Source: Rhizophlyctis rosea
Taxonomy: Eukaryota > Chytridiomycota > Chytridiomycetes > Rhizophlyctidales > Rhizophlyctidaceae
Direction of reading: 5' to 3'
Length of the DNA: 28,165 bases
Assembly (NCBI GenBank): GCA_027596075.1
Contig: JADGJC010000431.1
Span: forward strand, 1 to 28,165
The translations under genes were made by a program, and so were the position numbers. Shown here piece by piece: positions 9,701-18,726 of the stretch. Numbering within the stretch: the first letter of the stretch is position 1; every line of letters starts with the position of its first letter. Below the pieces are notes generated by a model. The model had not been told where the DNA came from and searched no databases. It worked only from the letters and a program-made list of their open reading frames with translations.

Positions 9701-12700
9701 GGGAGTGGGGGAAGGTTTTTGGGATGCGGGAGACGCAGTTGAAGGGGTTGCAGGGTGGTAGGAAGGAGGAGGTTGGAGCGCATTTGGGGTTGATGACGAG
9801 TTTGGGGAGGTTGGGGTTTAATCATGTTTTGGATTGTTATGGGAGGAGTTTGGGTGGGGTGGAGGGGTGGGGTGGAGAGGAGAAGAAGGAGTTCGAGGAG
9901 TTGCATTATGAGAGTTTGTGGAAGTGTGAGAGGTGGGATGTGGGGGTTGGACAGGTGCGAAATGGTGAGTCCGGTGTTATTCTGCTTGATTTTCGATGCG
10001 GATTGGGTGCGACAGAACTCTAATACACGGCCGCATCTCAGGTGCGATGGCAGGTGGAGCCAACCGATCGATTTATCAAGCACTACGCAGTCTTCGACAA
10101 GGCGATTCGCAAGGAACATTAGCGAATGCTTCGCGAGGCTTGCTGGAGGAAGTTACGAAGCTTCGGTCACTTTCGCTGGATTATATCTCCAATGTCTTCA
10201 ATCCTCTGCGGGCTCTGACTCTCTTTGTTGAAATTGAGGAGGCGGTGGCGATTGCAAGGGATTGTGAGGCGGTGCCGGCAGTGTTGGGAGCTTGGAAAGG
10301 GAGGATGGAGAAACTTAGCGGCGAGTATGGGTTTGCGGATCTTGAGAATATATTCGCGTTGAGGAGTGTTGCTTTGGGGTTGGTTGGGGATGGATGCGTG
10401 GATGCGGGTGTGAGGGATATGTTGAAGGAGACGCTTTACTGGAATTTGGTCGATTATGGGAAAGCCGCGAGGAAAACACAAAACCTCCAGACGGCGCAGT
10501 ATGTACTTGCTCGCGCCAACTCAATCTGCAAAGTTGGGGACGGTGCTGGGGAGATGAGGCAACGAATGCTCAACCAGAAGCTGCCTAATGAAGGAGTAGT
10601 GCAATTGTTGAAGACGATGTGGATGCAGGGAGATCGAGGTGTCGCTGTTCGGACCTTGAAAGCGATCGTAAACGCTGGCGGTGGGGACACGCAGCCGTTA
10701 GGAGGTAGCAGAAAGTCGGCTGCGGAAGGCAATCTGCTTTGCCAATTAGGGAAATGGATCGCACAGTCGCGATCGGAGAATCCGCGGTATGTTCTGGAGA
10801 CTTACTTTGAGGAGGCTGCGCAGGCGGTTGGGGAAGGAGGGAGTAGTAGGGATCGTGGTCGAGCGTACAATCAATTGGCGCGATATGCGGACGAGCAGTA
10901 TACGCAGATGTTGGCAAATGATCCGAGGGAGCAGCTTGCGGATTTGTTGAGTCATAAGGAGGCGGAGTTGAGGAGTTGTGAGGCGTTGGCGAAGGCCATT
11001 GCTGGGAAAGATAGAGCTTCGGAACAGCAGCGTTTGGGATATGAGTTTATCAAGAGGCGGTTGTCGAAGCAGATCGATATTGATAAGAAGGAGGAGCAGA
11101 GGTACCTTTCTGATCGGGCGACATTTTTGAGAAAGGCGGTGGAGAATTATTTGAGGACTTTGCAGTGCGGAGAAGGGAGATGGGATATGTCGGTTTTCCG
11201 GCTTTGCGGGTTGTGGTTTGCTAATACGACCGAGACGCAAATCAATGCGACGGTGGATGCGCATATTAGGGAGGTGCCGAGTCATAAGTTTCTGGAACTT
11301 ATGTACCAGTTGTCGGCGCGGATGTCGGCGGAGCGGGGCGGAGATGAAGGGGAGTTCCAGAGGGTGTTACAGAAGCTTATCTATCGAATGGCGAAGGAGC
11401 ATCCGCATCAATGTCTGTATCAGATTATTGCTTTGAAGAATGGTGGGGAGGCAAGTCGAGGCCGGTCATCTTCGTCTTCTCGAAGCGCAACGTTGCAATC
11501 TTCGGCTGCTACGCATATTTTGTCGAAGTTGAGAGCTATACCCACCTTGACGGCGCTGATACAGAACATGGACGTGTTGTGCGACGCGTATATTGAGTTG
11601 GCGTGGTGTCGGTTTGATCATAAGGCGGATAAGAAGAAGTTTAGGTTTGAGAGGAAGTGGATGATTAGTGGTGTGAGGGATTTGGAGGGGGTGCCGGTTG
11701 TGAGTAGGGAGGTGGAGATTGATCCGACGGGGGAGAGGTACAGGAGTTTGCCGTATGTTGTTGGGTTTGCACCGGAGTTTTCTAGTCCGGGGGGAGTAAA
11801 TTTGCCGAAGGTTGTGGATTGTATTGATAGTGAGGGGAGGAGTCATAAGCAGGTATTGTCTTGCGGAGTCCTGATTTTGTCTTTGCTACGGATGATCTAA
11901 CACGAAGTTTTGTATGCTGCCCATAGCTCGTCAAAGGAAATGGTGAGCATCAAATGATAAAAACACTGATTAGACAGGCAACTGATCTGTTGCGCTTACT
12001 CAGATGATCTACGGCAAGACGCAGTGCTCTCGAAAATCTTCAGCATTCTCAATGTTCTGCTGAGAAAGGATCTGGAGACGCGCAAGCGCAATCTCAGCAT
12101 ACGGACCTACAAGGTTGTTCCGCTGGCGCCTCGTGCGGGACTTTTGGAATGGGTTGAGAATACCGCGCCGTTTGGCGAGCTTTCTCGTGATTGCCATAGG
12201 AAGTGGGTGTTTGCCTTCATTCATCTGATGTGTAGGGAGGAACTCAAAAATTGACATGATTTTTAGATACAACAGAGGCGATTGGACTGCCCAGGATTGC
12301 CGGAAGCGCCTAGACAACGAGCATGGCAGAGGGAACTCCGACTCGCGATCGAAGTTAGCGGTTTTCAAGCAGATTGAGAAGCATTTCCGGCCGGCGTTTA
12401 GGCATTTCTTCTTTGAGCAGTTTCTTGATGCGGTTGATTGGTACGGTTCTTCCGTTATCATGCAATTGGGCTCATTCCTTATGTTATGCTCCCGCCGCAT
12501 AGGTTCCAAAAACGTCAATCCTACGCCCGCAGCGTGGCCTCCAACTCTATCGCGGGATACGTCGTCGGCCTTGGCGACCGCCACGCGCAGAATATCCTTG
12601 TAGATAAACAAACGGCGGAGGTTGTTCACATTGATTTGGGGATTGCGTTTGATCAGGGGAAGCTTTTGTCGACGCCGGAGGTTGTTCCGTTTAGGTTGAC

Positions 12701-13383
12701 CAGGGATATTGGTGAGTTTTTGGAAGTGGGTCAGGGGGTGTGGCAGTTCTTCATTGTGGAGAATATTGACTGATTCCTGGCGTTTCCTTGACTGCAGTGG
12801 ATGGTATGGGAGTTAGTGGGGTGGAGGGGACGTTCAGGCATTGTTGTGAGCATACGCTGCGGGTGTTGAGGGCCGAGTCGGACATTGTGTCGACAATTTT
12901 GGACGTGTTTAGATATGATCCTTTGTATAATTGGTACGTATGCGCACCCTGTCCTGCCATATGCATGTACTTTCCTTGTATCCTCATTCCTCTCTTCTTC
13001 TTCAGGAAAAAATCCCTCGTCGACGAAGAACGCAAACGTCTCGGGAACCAATTCGCAGCCGAGAACGGACTGGATGATGTCGCTGGAGCTGCGGTTGTAC
13101 GTGGTGGGAATGGGACGCAGGGCGGGACGCAGCAGACGCAACGGGGCAAGGGGTTGGGGAATAAGGAGGCTGAGAGGGCTTTGTTGGGTGTTCAGAAGAA
13201 GTTGTCGAATGGGTTGAGCGTAGAGTATCAGGTGAATGAGTTGATACAGAGTGCGGTTGATGAGAGGAATTTGTGTGAGATGTTTCCTGGGTGGTGAGTT
13301 GTGCTGGCGTATGTAAGGGTGTTTTGCATAGATTGATGATCTGACGTTTTCTTGATTATCTGTTTAGGCAACCGTGGTTGTGA
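3453..13383 (+). CDS. TEL1: TEL1/ATM checkpoint kinase (PI3K-like kinase), 12 exons
   Basis: A serine/threonine kinase recruited by Mre11-Rad50-Xrs2/Nbs1 to DNA double-strand breaks and telomeres, where it phosphorylates S/T-Q sites. Exon model: 3453-3503, 3639-6645, 6815-9263 (with one frame break at ~7640-7690), 9331-9964, 10042-11852, 11927-11942, 12004-12202, 12267-12440, 12503-12711, 12798-12933, 13006-13293, 13368-13383. All introns are GT-AG and all joins keep frame. The coding sum is 8990 nt; with one extra base at the frame break it gives about 2996 residues, between yeast Tel1 (~2787) and human ATM (~3056). Order: TAN motif (~10-30), long helical region, FAT (~1880-2440), kinase (~2600-2930), FATC (C-terminal ~33). 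Hallmarks: [45 protein letters not shown] and the terminus FPGWQPWL. The VDGMG, LVKG and FPGW segments match ATM/Tel1 rather than ATR/Mec1 or TOR. Intron 6646-6814 is the least certain boundary. Confidence 0.93.
6646..6814 (+). other. TEL1: TEL1 intron 2, boundaries uncertain
   Basis: The long exon-2 frame ends at 6728 and coding text resumes in another frame by ~6830 ([14 protein letters not shown]). The preferred donor is gtatgt at 6646 with acceptor acatag at 6814 (169 nt). Donors gtacgt (6670) and gtaagt (6721) give the same phase with the same acceptor. The stronger-looking acceptor gtgtcag at 6830 does not fit the phase of any of these three donors. Confidence 0.5.
7600..7745 (+). other. 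TEL1: Frame break in poly-G block of TEL1
   Basis: Coding text in one frame ([16 protein letters not shown] near 7568-7615) must join another frame ([14 protein letters not shown] near 7796-7840). Between them lie only glycine/tryptophan/valine codons made from G runs, including ten consecutive G near 7656 and nine near 7672. No GT-AG pair with a pyrimidine tract or good branch site bridges them. One missing base in a homopolymer would join the two frames. A real frameshift or a cryptic intron is possible. Confidence 0.65.
9571..11440 (+). other. TEL1: FAT domain region of TEL1
   Basis: Colinear with the ATM FAT domain: [14 protein letters not shown], then [28 protein letters not shown] after the intron at 9965-10041, [50 protein letters not shown] and [13 protein letters not shown]. 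This alpha-solenoid clamps the kinase domain in PI3K-like kinases. The 77-nt intron uses gtgagt and ctcag, phase 1. The previous intron (9264-9330, gtatgt...tttag) falls between LLLVVE and [11 protein letters not shown]. Confidence 0.85.
11927..11942 (+). other. TEL1: 16-nt microexon of TEL1 (LVKGN)
   Basis: CTCGTCAAAGGAAATG lies between acceptor gcccatag (ending 11926) and donor gtgagc (11943). It encodes Leu-Val-Lys-Gly-Asn plus the first base of the next Asp codon, exactly filling the ATM block that precedes DDLRQD. The flanking introns are 74 and 61 nt. Skipping it would remove the ATP-binding lysine and shift the frame. Confidence 0.88.
12934..13005 (+). other. TEL1: 72-nt stop-free TEL1 intron, length a multiple of three
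   Basis: Donor gtacgt after ...PLYN-W, acceptor cttcttcag before [11 protein letters not shown]. The intron contains no in-frame stop, so retention would insert 24 residues between the kinase core and the linker to FATC. The strong pyrimidine tract argues that it is normally removed, and ATM homologues have nothing hydrophobic here. Confidence 0.75.
13214..13383 (+). other. TEL1: FATC domain of TEL1, C-terminus split by last intron
   Basis: [17 protein letters not shown], then NLCEMFPGW, is followed by intron 13294-13367 (gtgagt...tgtttag, ctgac branch at 13341). The last 16-nt exon gives the rest of Trp, then Gln-Pro-Trp-Leu and stop. This matches the invariant aromatic-ending FATC tail of ATM (FPGWKAWV). 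Without splicing the protein would end at FPGW. Confidence 0.9.
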
Positions 13384-13746
13384 GGTTGTTGGTTGGTATT
13401 GTTATTTGAACAGTGATGATGTCACACCAGAGTATTTGAGTTTGTTTTTTTCCCTGCAAGATTTTTGTCCGTTGTGCTTGTACCTTGAGTTGACATGAAG
13501 ACAACTGGTTGACAACGCCGCCCTGAAATAGTCAAATTGTGATGCGGACTGCTGTGCTATTTGAAGAATGGCCTCTCAAACATCCCACGGCTCGCAATGA
13601 TAATCCCGACGTATGCCTGGTGCCAGAATTTTTCGACAAGTGTGTGCTTCCAAAAAGTGTATGAGAACAGCAGAAGAGATGAATCAAGTTTACATGAACA
13701 AATTGCAAAACACCAATCATCGGACCAAATTCCCACTCCCACAACT
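13384..13746. other. Convergent intergenic region downstream of TEL1
   Basis: 363 bases between two convergent stop codons. Nothing coding or repetitive is evident. Confidence 0.6.
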
Positions 13747-14158
13747 CTACTTCCTCTCCCTTCTCACCAACTCCTCCGCCTTAGCCGCAACCCCCGCCCT
13801 CTGCGCCTTTGCCGCATCCTTCTGTTCAATCTCCTCCTTATCCGCCGCAGCGAGAGCAGCATCGACGGCGGACTTGTGGCCCTGACCGTGGCCGGCGATG
13901 TGGTGGTCTGAGCCGGTGTGTTCTGAGCCGGGGGCGCCGGGGATGGGGTGGTGGGCGTGGGCGGCTTCTTTGGAGGTTGAGGGGGCTTTGTGGGCGGGGG
14001 AGGAGGGGTCGACGTCTGTTGTGAGGAAAAGAGAGTTAGTTTGAATGAGGGGGATGAGGAAGGGAAAGGGAGGGGGGTGGAGAGAACGACGTACAGTCTG
14101 ATGTGTCGAGACGGTGTTCGGATTCGTCGGGGGCGAGATGGTCTAGGAAGTGAGGCAT
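13747..14158 (-). CDS. Small hydrophilic His/Ala/Glu-rich protein, two exons
   Basis: Exon 1 is 14158-14095 (MPHFLDHLAPDESEHRLDTS...), with donor gtacgt at 14094. The intron (79 nt) ends tcacaacag, and exon 2 is 14015-13747 with stop TAG. The join is in frame and gives 110 residues. The middle is rich in His, Pro and Gly (HAHHPIPGAPGSEH, GSDHHIAGHGQGHK). The C-terminal ~45 residues form a charged Ala/Glu/Lys helix (AALAAADKEEIEQKDAAKA). There is no signal peptide or membrane segment, and I do not recognise the family. An upstream in-frame ATG at 14260 would add 34 residues, but the MPHFLDHLAPDE start is more natural. The plus-strand ORFs over this span are shadows. Confidence 0.7.
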
Positions 14159-14857
14159 GGTTGGGGTTTGGAGGGGTGGTTTACGTTGAGAGGTTGTGAT
14201 TCGGAGTGTTGAATAGATGTCGACAAATTGGTATATGTTTGAATGTGACAACTTTGGCACTTTGCGTTCTGGAATTTGGCAGCAGGGGCAGACTGAAGGC
14301 GGGCTTTTATAGTTTTGTAGCAGGCCAGCAGTTTCAGATTGCGCAAAGTGGCCAGCGGTCTCATATTACGCAAATATGTCACGCGATCTTCGTTTTGGCC
14401 ACCAGGAGGATGTTGCATTGGTAAGTCAATGGTTTCAATATGGCCACCGGGCCACAGCAATGTTTCAGTTTGGTGTTGATGTCATGTTGACCCCTGGACG
14501 CGTCGTGTGGTTGATGACTAGTCATCGTTTTTGAAATTTACTGCCAGTGTCATAGGGAACAGAAAAAAGGATTGAAGACGCCGCAACTCCATGTGCTGAC
14601 ATCCCAAAGTGAGGAAGAGTTCACCACCGTAACTACCGTATCACTGTCTTGTCCAGTTTGTCCTTATCGAACCGTTCTGTGCGGAAGTTGAGCCTACTGG
14701 TCTACAAGATCTGACACCTTCAGCATTATAGCGCATTGAAGTTGGAAGCGGTCACCGCCGAACACAGGGTGAACGCATGAGGAAATATGCTTCTTGATGA
14801 TGAAAGCATTATCATTGGGTAATTTTGAAGACAATCATCAAAGACGGGTGAGGAGTG

Positions 14858-15064
14858 TCAATCGCCGTGCAAAGGCTCAAGCTTGAAGCCGCTGAGTGAG
14901 ATATGATGGTGATCGGGAACCTTTGTTTTTTGAATTCCTTGCACGAGAGTGCGGGGCCCTTTCGAATGGAAGTTTGTTGTTTCGGTTAGGCCGTTCATTT
15001 GGGGGATCGACAAAGAATGGAAAACGTCTTCGGTAGCAATGCAATGCCAAACCTCTGTTGTCAT
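14858..15064 (-). pseudogene. Possible decayed Ty1/copia integrase fragment
   Basis: The 68-residue frame contains FHSLSIPQMNGLTETTN followed by a basic stretch. It resembles the copia integrase segment around H-x-x-S-x-P-x-T-P-Q-Q/M-N-G-x-x-E-R-x-N-R, with the expected Arg replaced by Thr and the P-x-T spacer missing. Stops follow on both sides and no reverse transcriptase or LTR is visible nearby. If real, it is a short fossil; a chance match is possible. Confidence 0.3.
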
Positions 15065-16041
15065 GATAGCGATTCGCGAACTTCATGTGGTGTGCGGCTG
15101 CTCATGTGCTTGACGAGTGTTCTCCCTGATATAAATGGAGAGATGGTCGGCATTGATGACAGCATAGCCGATGATGATTTAAGTGTGACGGATGACAATG
15201 AATCATCTAGTAGTCAGTCAAGTCTTCATTCTTCACTTCTTTCCTTTTTTGACGCATTTGCACAACCGCAGCAAAAAGAATTACGAACCTATAACATACT
15301 CCGGACCGCGATCACATGAACTTGTTTTGATGGGGCCGCGCGATGAAATTACCGACAACATCTTCGGTTGACAAGGCCAGTCCTGAATGCTCCGAATCAG
15401 TGACACGCATCTGGTGCGAAAAGTAATGCGCGATGCCCGGGCCTATCTTCATACTGCCCCCTGTCCAACTCGTATGGAAAGTACGTGCTGGCGGCCTCCT
15501 CCCATGATGCTTCTTTTGGCCATCAACTGCTCTCTGTGGTTATGGATACCCTGCAATCCGAGGGAGGGATCGCGCCGGTGCGTCAAACGATCATTACATA
15601 CTTGATAATATCCAATAAGATGTGATGTCAGTGATGGACTGCTCAGAAAGTACAACATGGTCGAACAACAGGGTACCGCCTAGGACCAGATTACGTTTGT
15701 ACGAGTGCATCGACACCACGGATCCGATACCGCATGAGCTTCTGCGATGTTCTTTTTGTCGCTCCAAAAGAGGAAGTGATTGGTCGTCTGCTTGAACTTA
15801 GAGAACCCATTTTGAGCGGTGCTGCAAGTGAAACTAAGGGGAAGATCTCATTAATGGCTCACAGTGCTTACCCATTTACCTGGAGCTCAACATTAGTGCT
15901 ATGGTGAAGTCCTGAACCGCAGCATTCAAGAGCATGCCGCCATTTTGAGCCCCGCGCCCCGGTTGAAGCAAGGCATCAGGTAGTACCAATGACTGGATAC
16001 TTTTTGCATGTGTATGAGAAAGATCCGGAAAGGTGAGGTGT

Positions 16042-16632
16042 TCAGTCAACAGTGATTGCGAGGTGGGTTTTGAGAGGGAAAATTCCTCGATCAAGACACA
16101 TGTAAGCATCTCGCATCGACATTTGTGGTAGACACAAAATTCTTTTTGCTTGCTCCCGTCGCTCTCCGTTGGTGAAAGACGTTCTTCCGCCAATCTGAGC
16201 CTCAAACAGATTTGTGGCCTTCGATGGCGGTGGTAATCGGGATTGCCGTAGCAGCTCTTGCCTGAGTATTACTACCATTCACGCAAGATTGGGGTTCGGA
16301 GCACGCAAGACAGCGACCGCACAAACATAACACACCGGAAAAACTTTATTGTTTTGGCAGCACCTACTCAATGCTATTGCAATGACTGCATTAAGAGTGT
16401 CGATTGTTAGCGAAAAGATGGCGTCACAAACTTGCAAACGGCATGGATGATAGTGCCATACCATTTGATACTGTGACAACCTCCTCGGTCCTTTTTTGTT
16501 CCTTTTCTGCATTCCGAACTTTTGAGGCCAGAAACAATAGGACTCTTCAATGGATGTTATGCATCGGATGAGCATGGGAATGCCGCCAAGGAGATCGCAA
16601 ACGATGGTATTCACTGACATGATAATATCCAT
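16042..16632 (-). pseudogene. Possible PiggyBac-like transposase C-terminal remnant
   Basis: In translational order on the minus strand, GGIPMLIRCITSIEESY (near 16570) recalls the M-G-G-V-D-x-x-D-Q block of PiggyBac transposases. About 150 codons later a Cys-rich stretch split over two frames (CVYHKCRCEMLTC and DAYMCLDRGIFPLKTH near 16120) recalls their C-terminal cysteine-rich domain. Frames are interrupted, and the upstream part of any such element would collide with the intact dehydrogenase gene, so it could only be a truncated relic. The similarity is by eye only. Confidence 0.22.
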
Positions 16633-17408
16633 GCGGTTGGGGCGTTTGCTTCAGGGTGGGTTGCATCGGTAGTTGTATGATTACGTTGTTGATACCATTA
16701 TGCGCGAATCATGCAAAGGGGAACAGGACAATGGAATGAGAAGATAGAGGCGTAAATGGAGTGGCCAATTTCCAGATGTGCGCATTATAACATGTTATGT
16801 GAAGAAGGGTCATTGACTGTATGAGTCAACGCAAGTATCAATGGCATGGTCGATGTGCGCAATCATTTTTGCGAAGATGAGCATTGCTGATCCTTTAGAG
16901 TTGATTTAAAGGTTGCACAGTGGAATTTATTACCGACTTTGGTGGAATGATTAAGTGCCGTAAGATGCTGGCAGACATGCCGATCCAAAGGTTTGCAGAC
17001 AATGGGTGATTGGTTTGGGCAGCTCATTTTTTCCCCTCACGAAATTGCGTAAATCGAGAATTTCCCCCAATATTTTCGCTGATTTCCAACAGTTCCCTAC
17101 ATTCCATAGAAGTCACTCCTGATGGAAGACATTCAGAGAGACATCAAATTGAGTGTCTGATTGAGATCGTGAATTTGCTTCTTTTTCTTGACTGACTTGC
17201 ATCTCGATGTAAAAACAGAATCTTTCCGCAAGCTACATACATGCTCTGGTCCAGTCGATAGCTGTACGTCAAGGAAATGTCGGAATTTCGACTGTTTGAT
17301 GTTTGATATAGACCGCGCAATGAAAGGTCCAGCTTTCAGGTTGTTTCCAATTCGACCATGATGCTCTGCTATTTGATTTGACAGCTTTGCATAAAACTGC
17401 AAGAATTG

Positions 17409-18299
17409 TCATTGAGGCTTTAAGAACAGCGGCGCTGCATCCACGCCCACAATATCACAAGACAACTTCCACAGCTTCTCCTGCACCTCCTCATCCAACG
17501 CTTCCTTCCTTGGCAACATCGGCTGACTCCGCGCCCAATACTTTCCCATCACACCCTCCGCAACCTCCCCAACCGCAACCTCCACCAATCTCTTCCCACC
17601 AACCTCCTTACTGACCGCTATCCCCAACCACAATAAAAGATATCTAGCCAAGAACCGATCGAACCACGATGATTTATCTGCCATGGCGGTAGTGGGCACG
17701 AGGCCGGGTGTGACAGTGTTGACAGTAACATGCGGAGGCAAATGGCGTGCAAGATATTGTGCTAGAGCGTTCTCGAGGTACTTTGTGTGGCCGTAAACTG
17801 TCATTCCATTGTACGGTTGAGCGGGAGTGAGGTATTGGAGGTATGTCGGGTCGGTGTTCATGAATGAGAAGTGCATGTCGGAGGAGACCAGGACAATTCT
17901 AGCGGATGGTTGGGCGATGAGGGTTGATAGGATAGTGTAGATGAGGAGGAAGTGGGAGAGGTAGTTTACTTGGAATTGGCGTTCGTGGCCGTCTCCGGTG
18001 AGGGTGTAGGACGTTTCTATGGTGCCGGCATTGCAAAGGATGGTATTGATGGGGCTGGATATATTGGAGCAGAAGGTGCGGACGGATTGGAAGGAAGATA
18101 GGTCGAGGAGGTGTATGGTTACGCGGGAGGGAAAAGTTGGAGAAAGTGCATGGAGGGTTGTGAGGGCGTTGGCACGAGCGAGTTCGGTGCGGACTGTCAG
18201 GATGAGGGTGGTGGATGCATCGGACGATGCCAGGATTTGACATGCGGCTTCAAAGCCAAGACCGCCGACGGTGCAACCTGTTATGAGTATTGTGGGCAT
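17409..18299 (-). CDS. Short-chain dehydrogenase/reductase (SDR)
   Basis: A 296-residue single-exon NAD(P)-dependent oxidoreductase with a Rossmann fold. The N-terminus ILITGCTVGGLGFEAA is the nucleotide-binding T-G-x3-G-x-G motif. The Asp of LLDLSS (~66), the N-A-G of LCNAG (~90-92) and NYLSHF (Asn ~112) follow. The catalytic Ser is in VLVSSDMH (~139-140), and the Tyr169/Lys173 pair is in YGHTK. All four catalytic tetrad positions are filled. The layout resembles classical/retinol-dehydrogenase-like SDRs; substrate unknown. A hydrophobic RYLLLWLGIAV stretch near residue 225 may contact membrane. The ATG at 18299 follows an A-rich leader. Isolated, with no pathway partner nearby. Confidence 0.88.
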   Translation of the reverse strand: MPTILITGCTVGGLGFEAACQILASSDASTTLILTVRTELARANALTTLHALSPTFPSRVTIHLLDLSSFQSVRTFCSNISSPINTILCNAGTIETSYTLTGDGHERQFQVNYLSHFLLIYTILSTLIAQPSARIVLVSSDMHFSFMNTDPTYLQYLTPAQPYNGMTVYGHTKYLENALAQYLARHLPPHVTVNTVTPGLVPTTAMADKSSWFDRFLARYLLLWLGIAVSKEVGGKRLVEVAVGEVAEGVMGKYWARSQPMLPRKEALDEEVQEKLWKLSCDIVGVDAAPLFLKPQ

Positions 18300-18726
18300 T
18301 TTGGGCGTACTTTGTGATGTTTGTGTAGAGAGGTGTAAAAGATGTTTGAAGTGAAAGTGTGTCGATGACTTCGATGAAATGTTTTTGGGGTTCCAATTTT
18401 GAGTATTTTGCGAATTGATGCGGGGTCATGCCTCTCAGAGCAGCTCTCAGAGTCTCAGCCCTGTCGTCGGATGATCGGAGGGTGGCGGGGCGTTTCACGT
18501 TTCGGGAATCTCCGGCCCGGTGCCCTCCGATACAGGCATACAGCACCGAGCAGCGAGAATATTTTGAATCACCAACGCGTCGTCGTACTTCGTCGTCTTT
18601 CGCCTTTTCGCTTCTTACTCTTCTTTCAGACAAGATATGTATCACTTGTATTGGTAAAATGACTGCCCAAACCAATCCAATTGAATGCACGCCACGGATG
18701 AAAATACAGAAGTTTTCCGCCGGCAT
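18250..18726 (-). CDS. Possible small single-pass membrane protein ORF upstream of the SDR gene
   Basis: From ATG 18726 the frame reads MPAENFCIFIRGVHS, a hydrophobic segment (IGLVWAVILPIQVIHIL), then a strongly charged stretch (SERRVRSEKAKDDEVRRRVG), a common plan for small membrane-anchored proteins. The rest of the ORF is less convincing and overlaps the SDR leader and its first 50 bases, so the true gene may be shorter, spliced, or absent. It contains a duplicated CTCTCAGAG (18432-18440, 18444-18452). No family is recognised. Confidence 0.28.
   Translation of the reverse strand: MPAENFCIFIRGVHSIGLVWAVILPIQVIHILSERRVRSEKAKDDEVRRRVGDSKYSRCSVLYACIGGHRAGDSRNVKRPATLRSSDDRAETLRAALRGMTPHQFAKYSKLEPQKHFIEVIDTLSLQTSFTPLYTNITKYAQNAHNTHNRLHRRRSWL

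Larger units (their letters stand above)
11700..13005 (+). other. TEL1: PI3K-like catalytic domain of TEL1
   Basis: Starts near EIDPTGERY and [11 protein letters not shown] (N-lobe). Essential elements by approximate residue: the LVKG lysine ~2654, DDLRQD just after it, catalytic-loop GLGDRHAQN (Asp ~2806, Asn ~2811), and the DFG-equivalent HIDLG (Asp ~2825). The activation segment runs to [20 protein letters not shown]. Every expected catalytic residue is present, so the enzyme should be active. Introns at 11853-11926, 11943-12003, 12203-12266, 12441-12502, 12712-12797 and 12934-13005 cut this domain into small exons. Confidence 0.92.
14159..17408. other. Gene-poor region with decayed transposon-like traces
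   Basis: More than 3 kb without a convincing intact gene. ORFs are short and frames change often. Weak retrotransposon- and transposase-like stretches on the minus strand are listed separately. A Ser/Asp-rich plus-strand ORF at 14999-15319 (DDSIADDDLSVTDDNESSSS) is unrecognised and may be chance. Confidence 0.5.

Noticed and set aside
12256..12603. Reading the kinase region as separate small ORFs
   Set aside because: The pieces are exons of one gene: each boundary has GT-AG sites in matching phase and the joined protein follows ATM without gaps.
13561..14024. Several plus-strand ORFs of 70-116 residues
   Set aside because: They are shadows of the two-exon minus-strand gene, whose splice sites join in frame.
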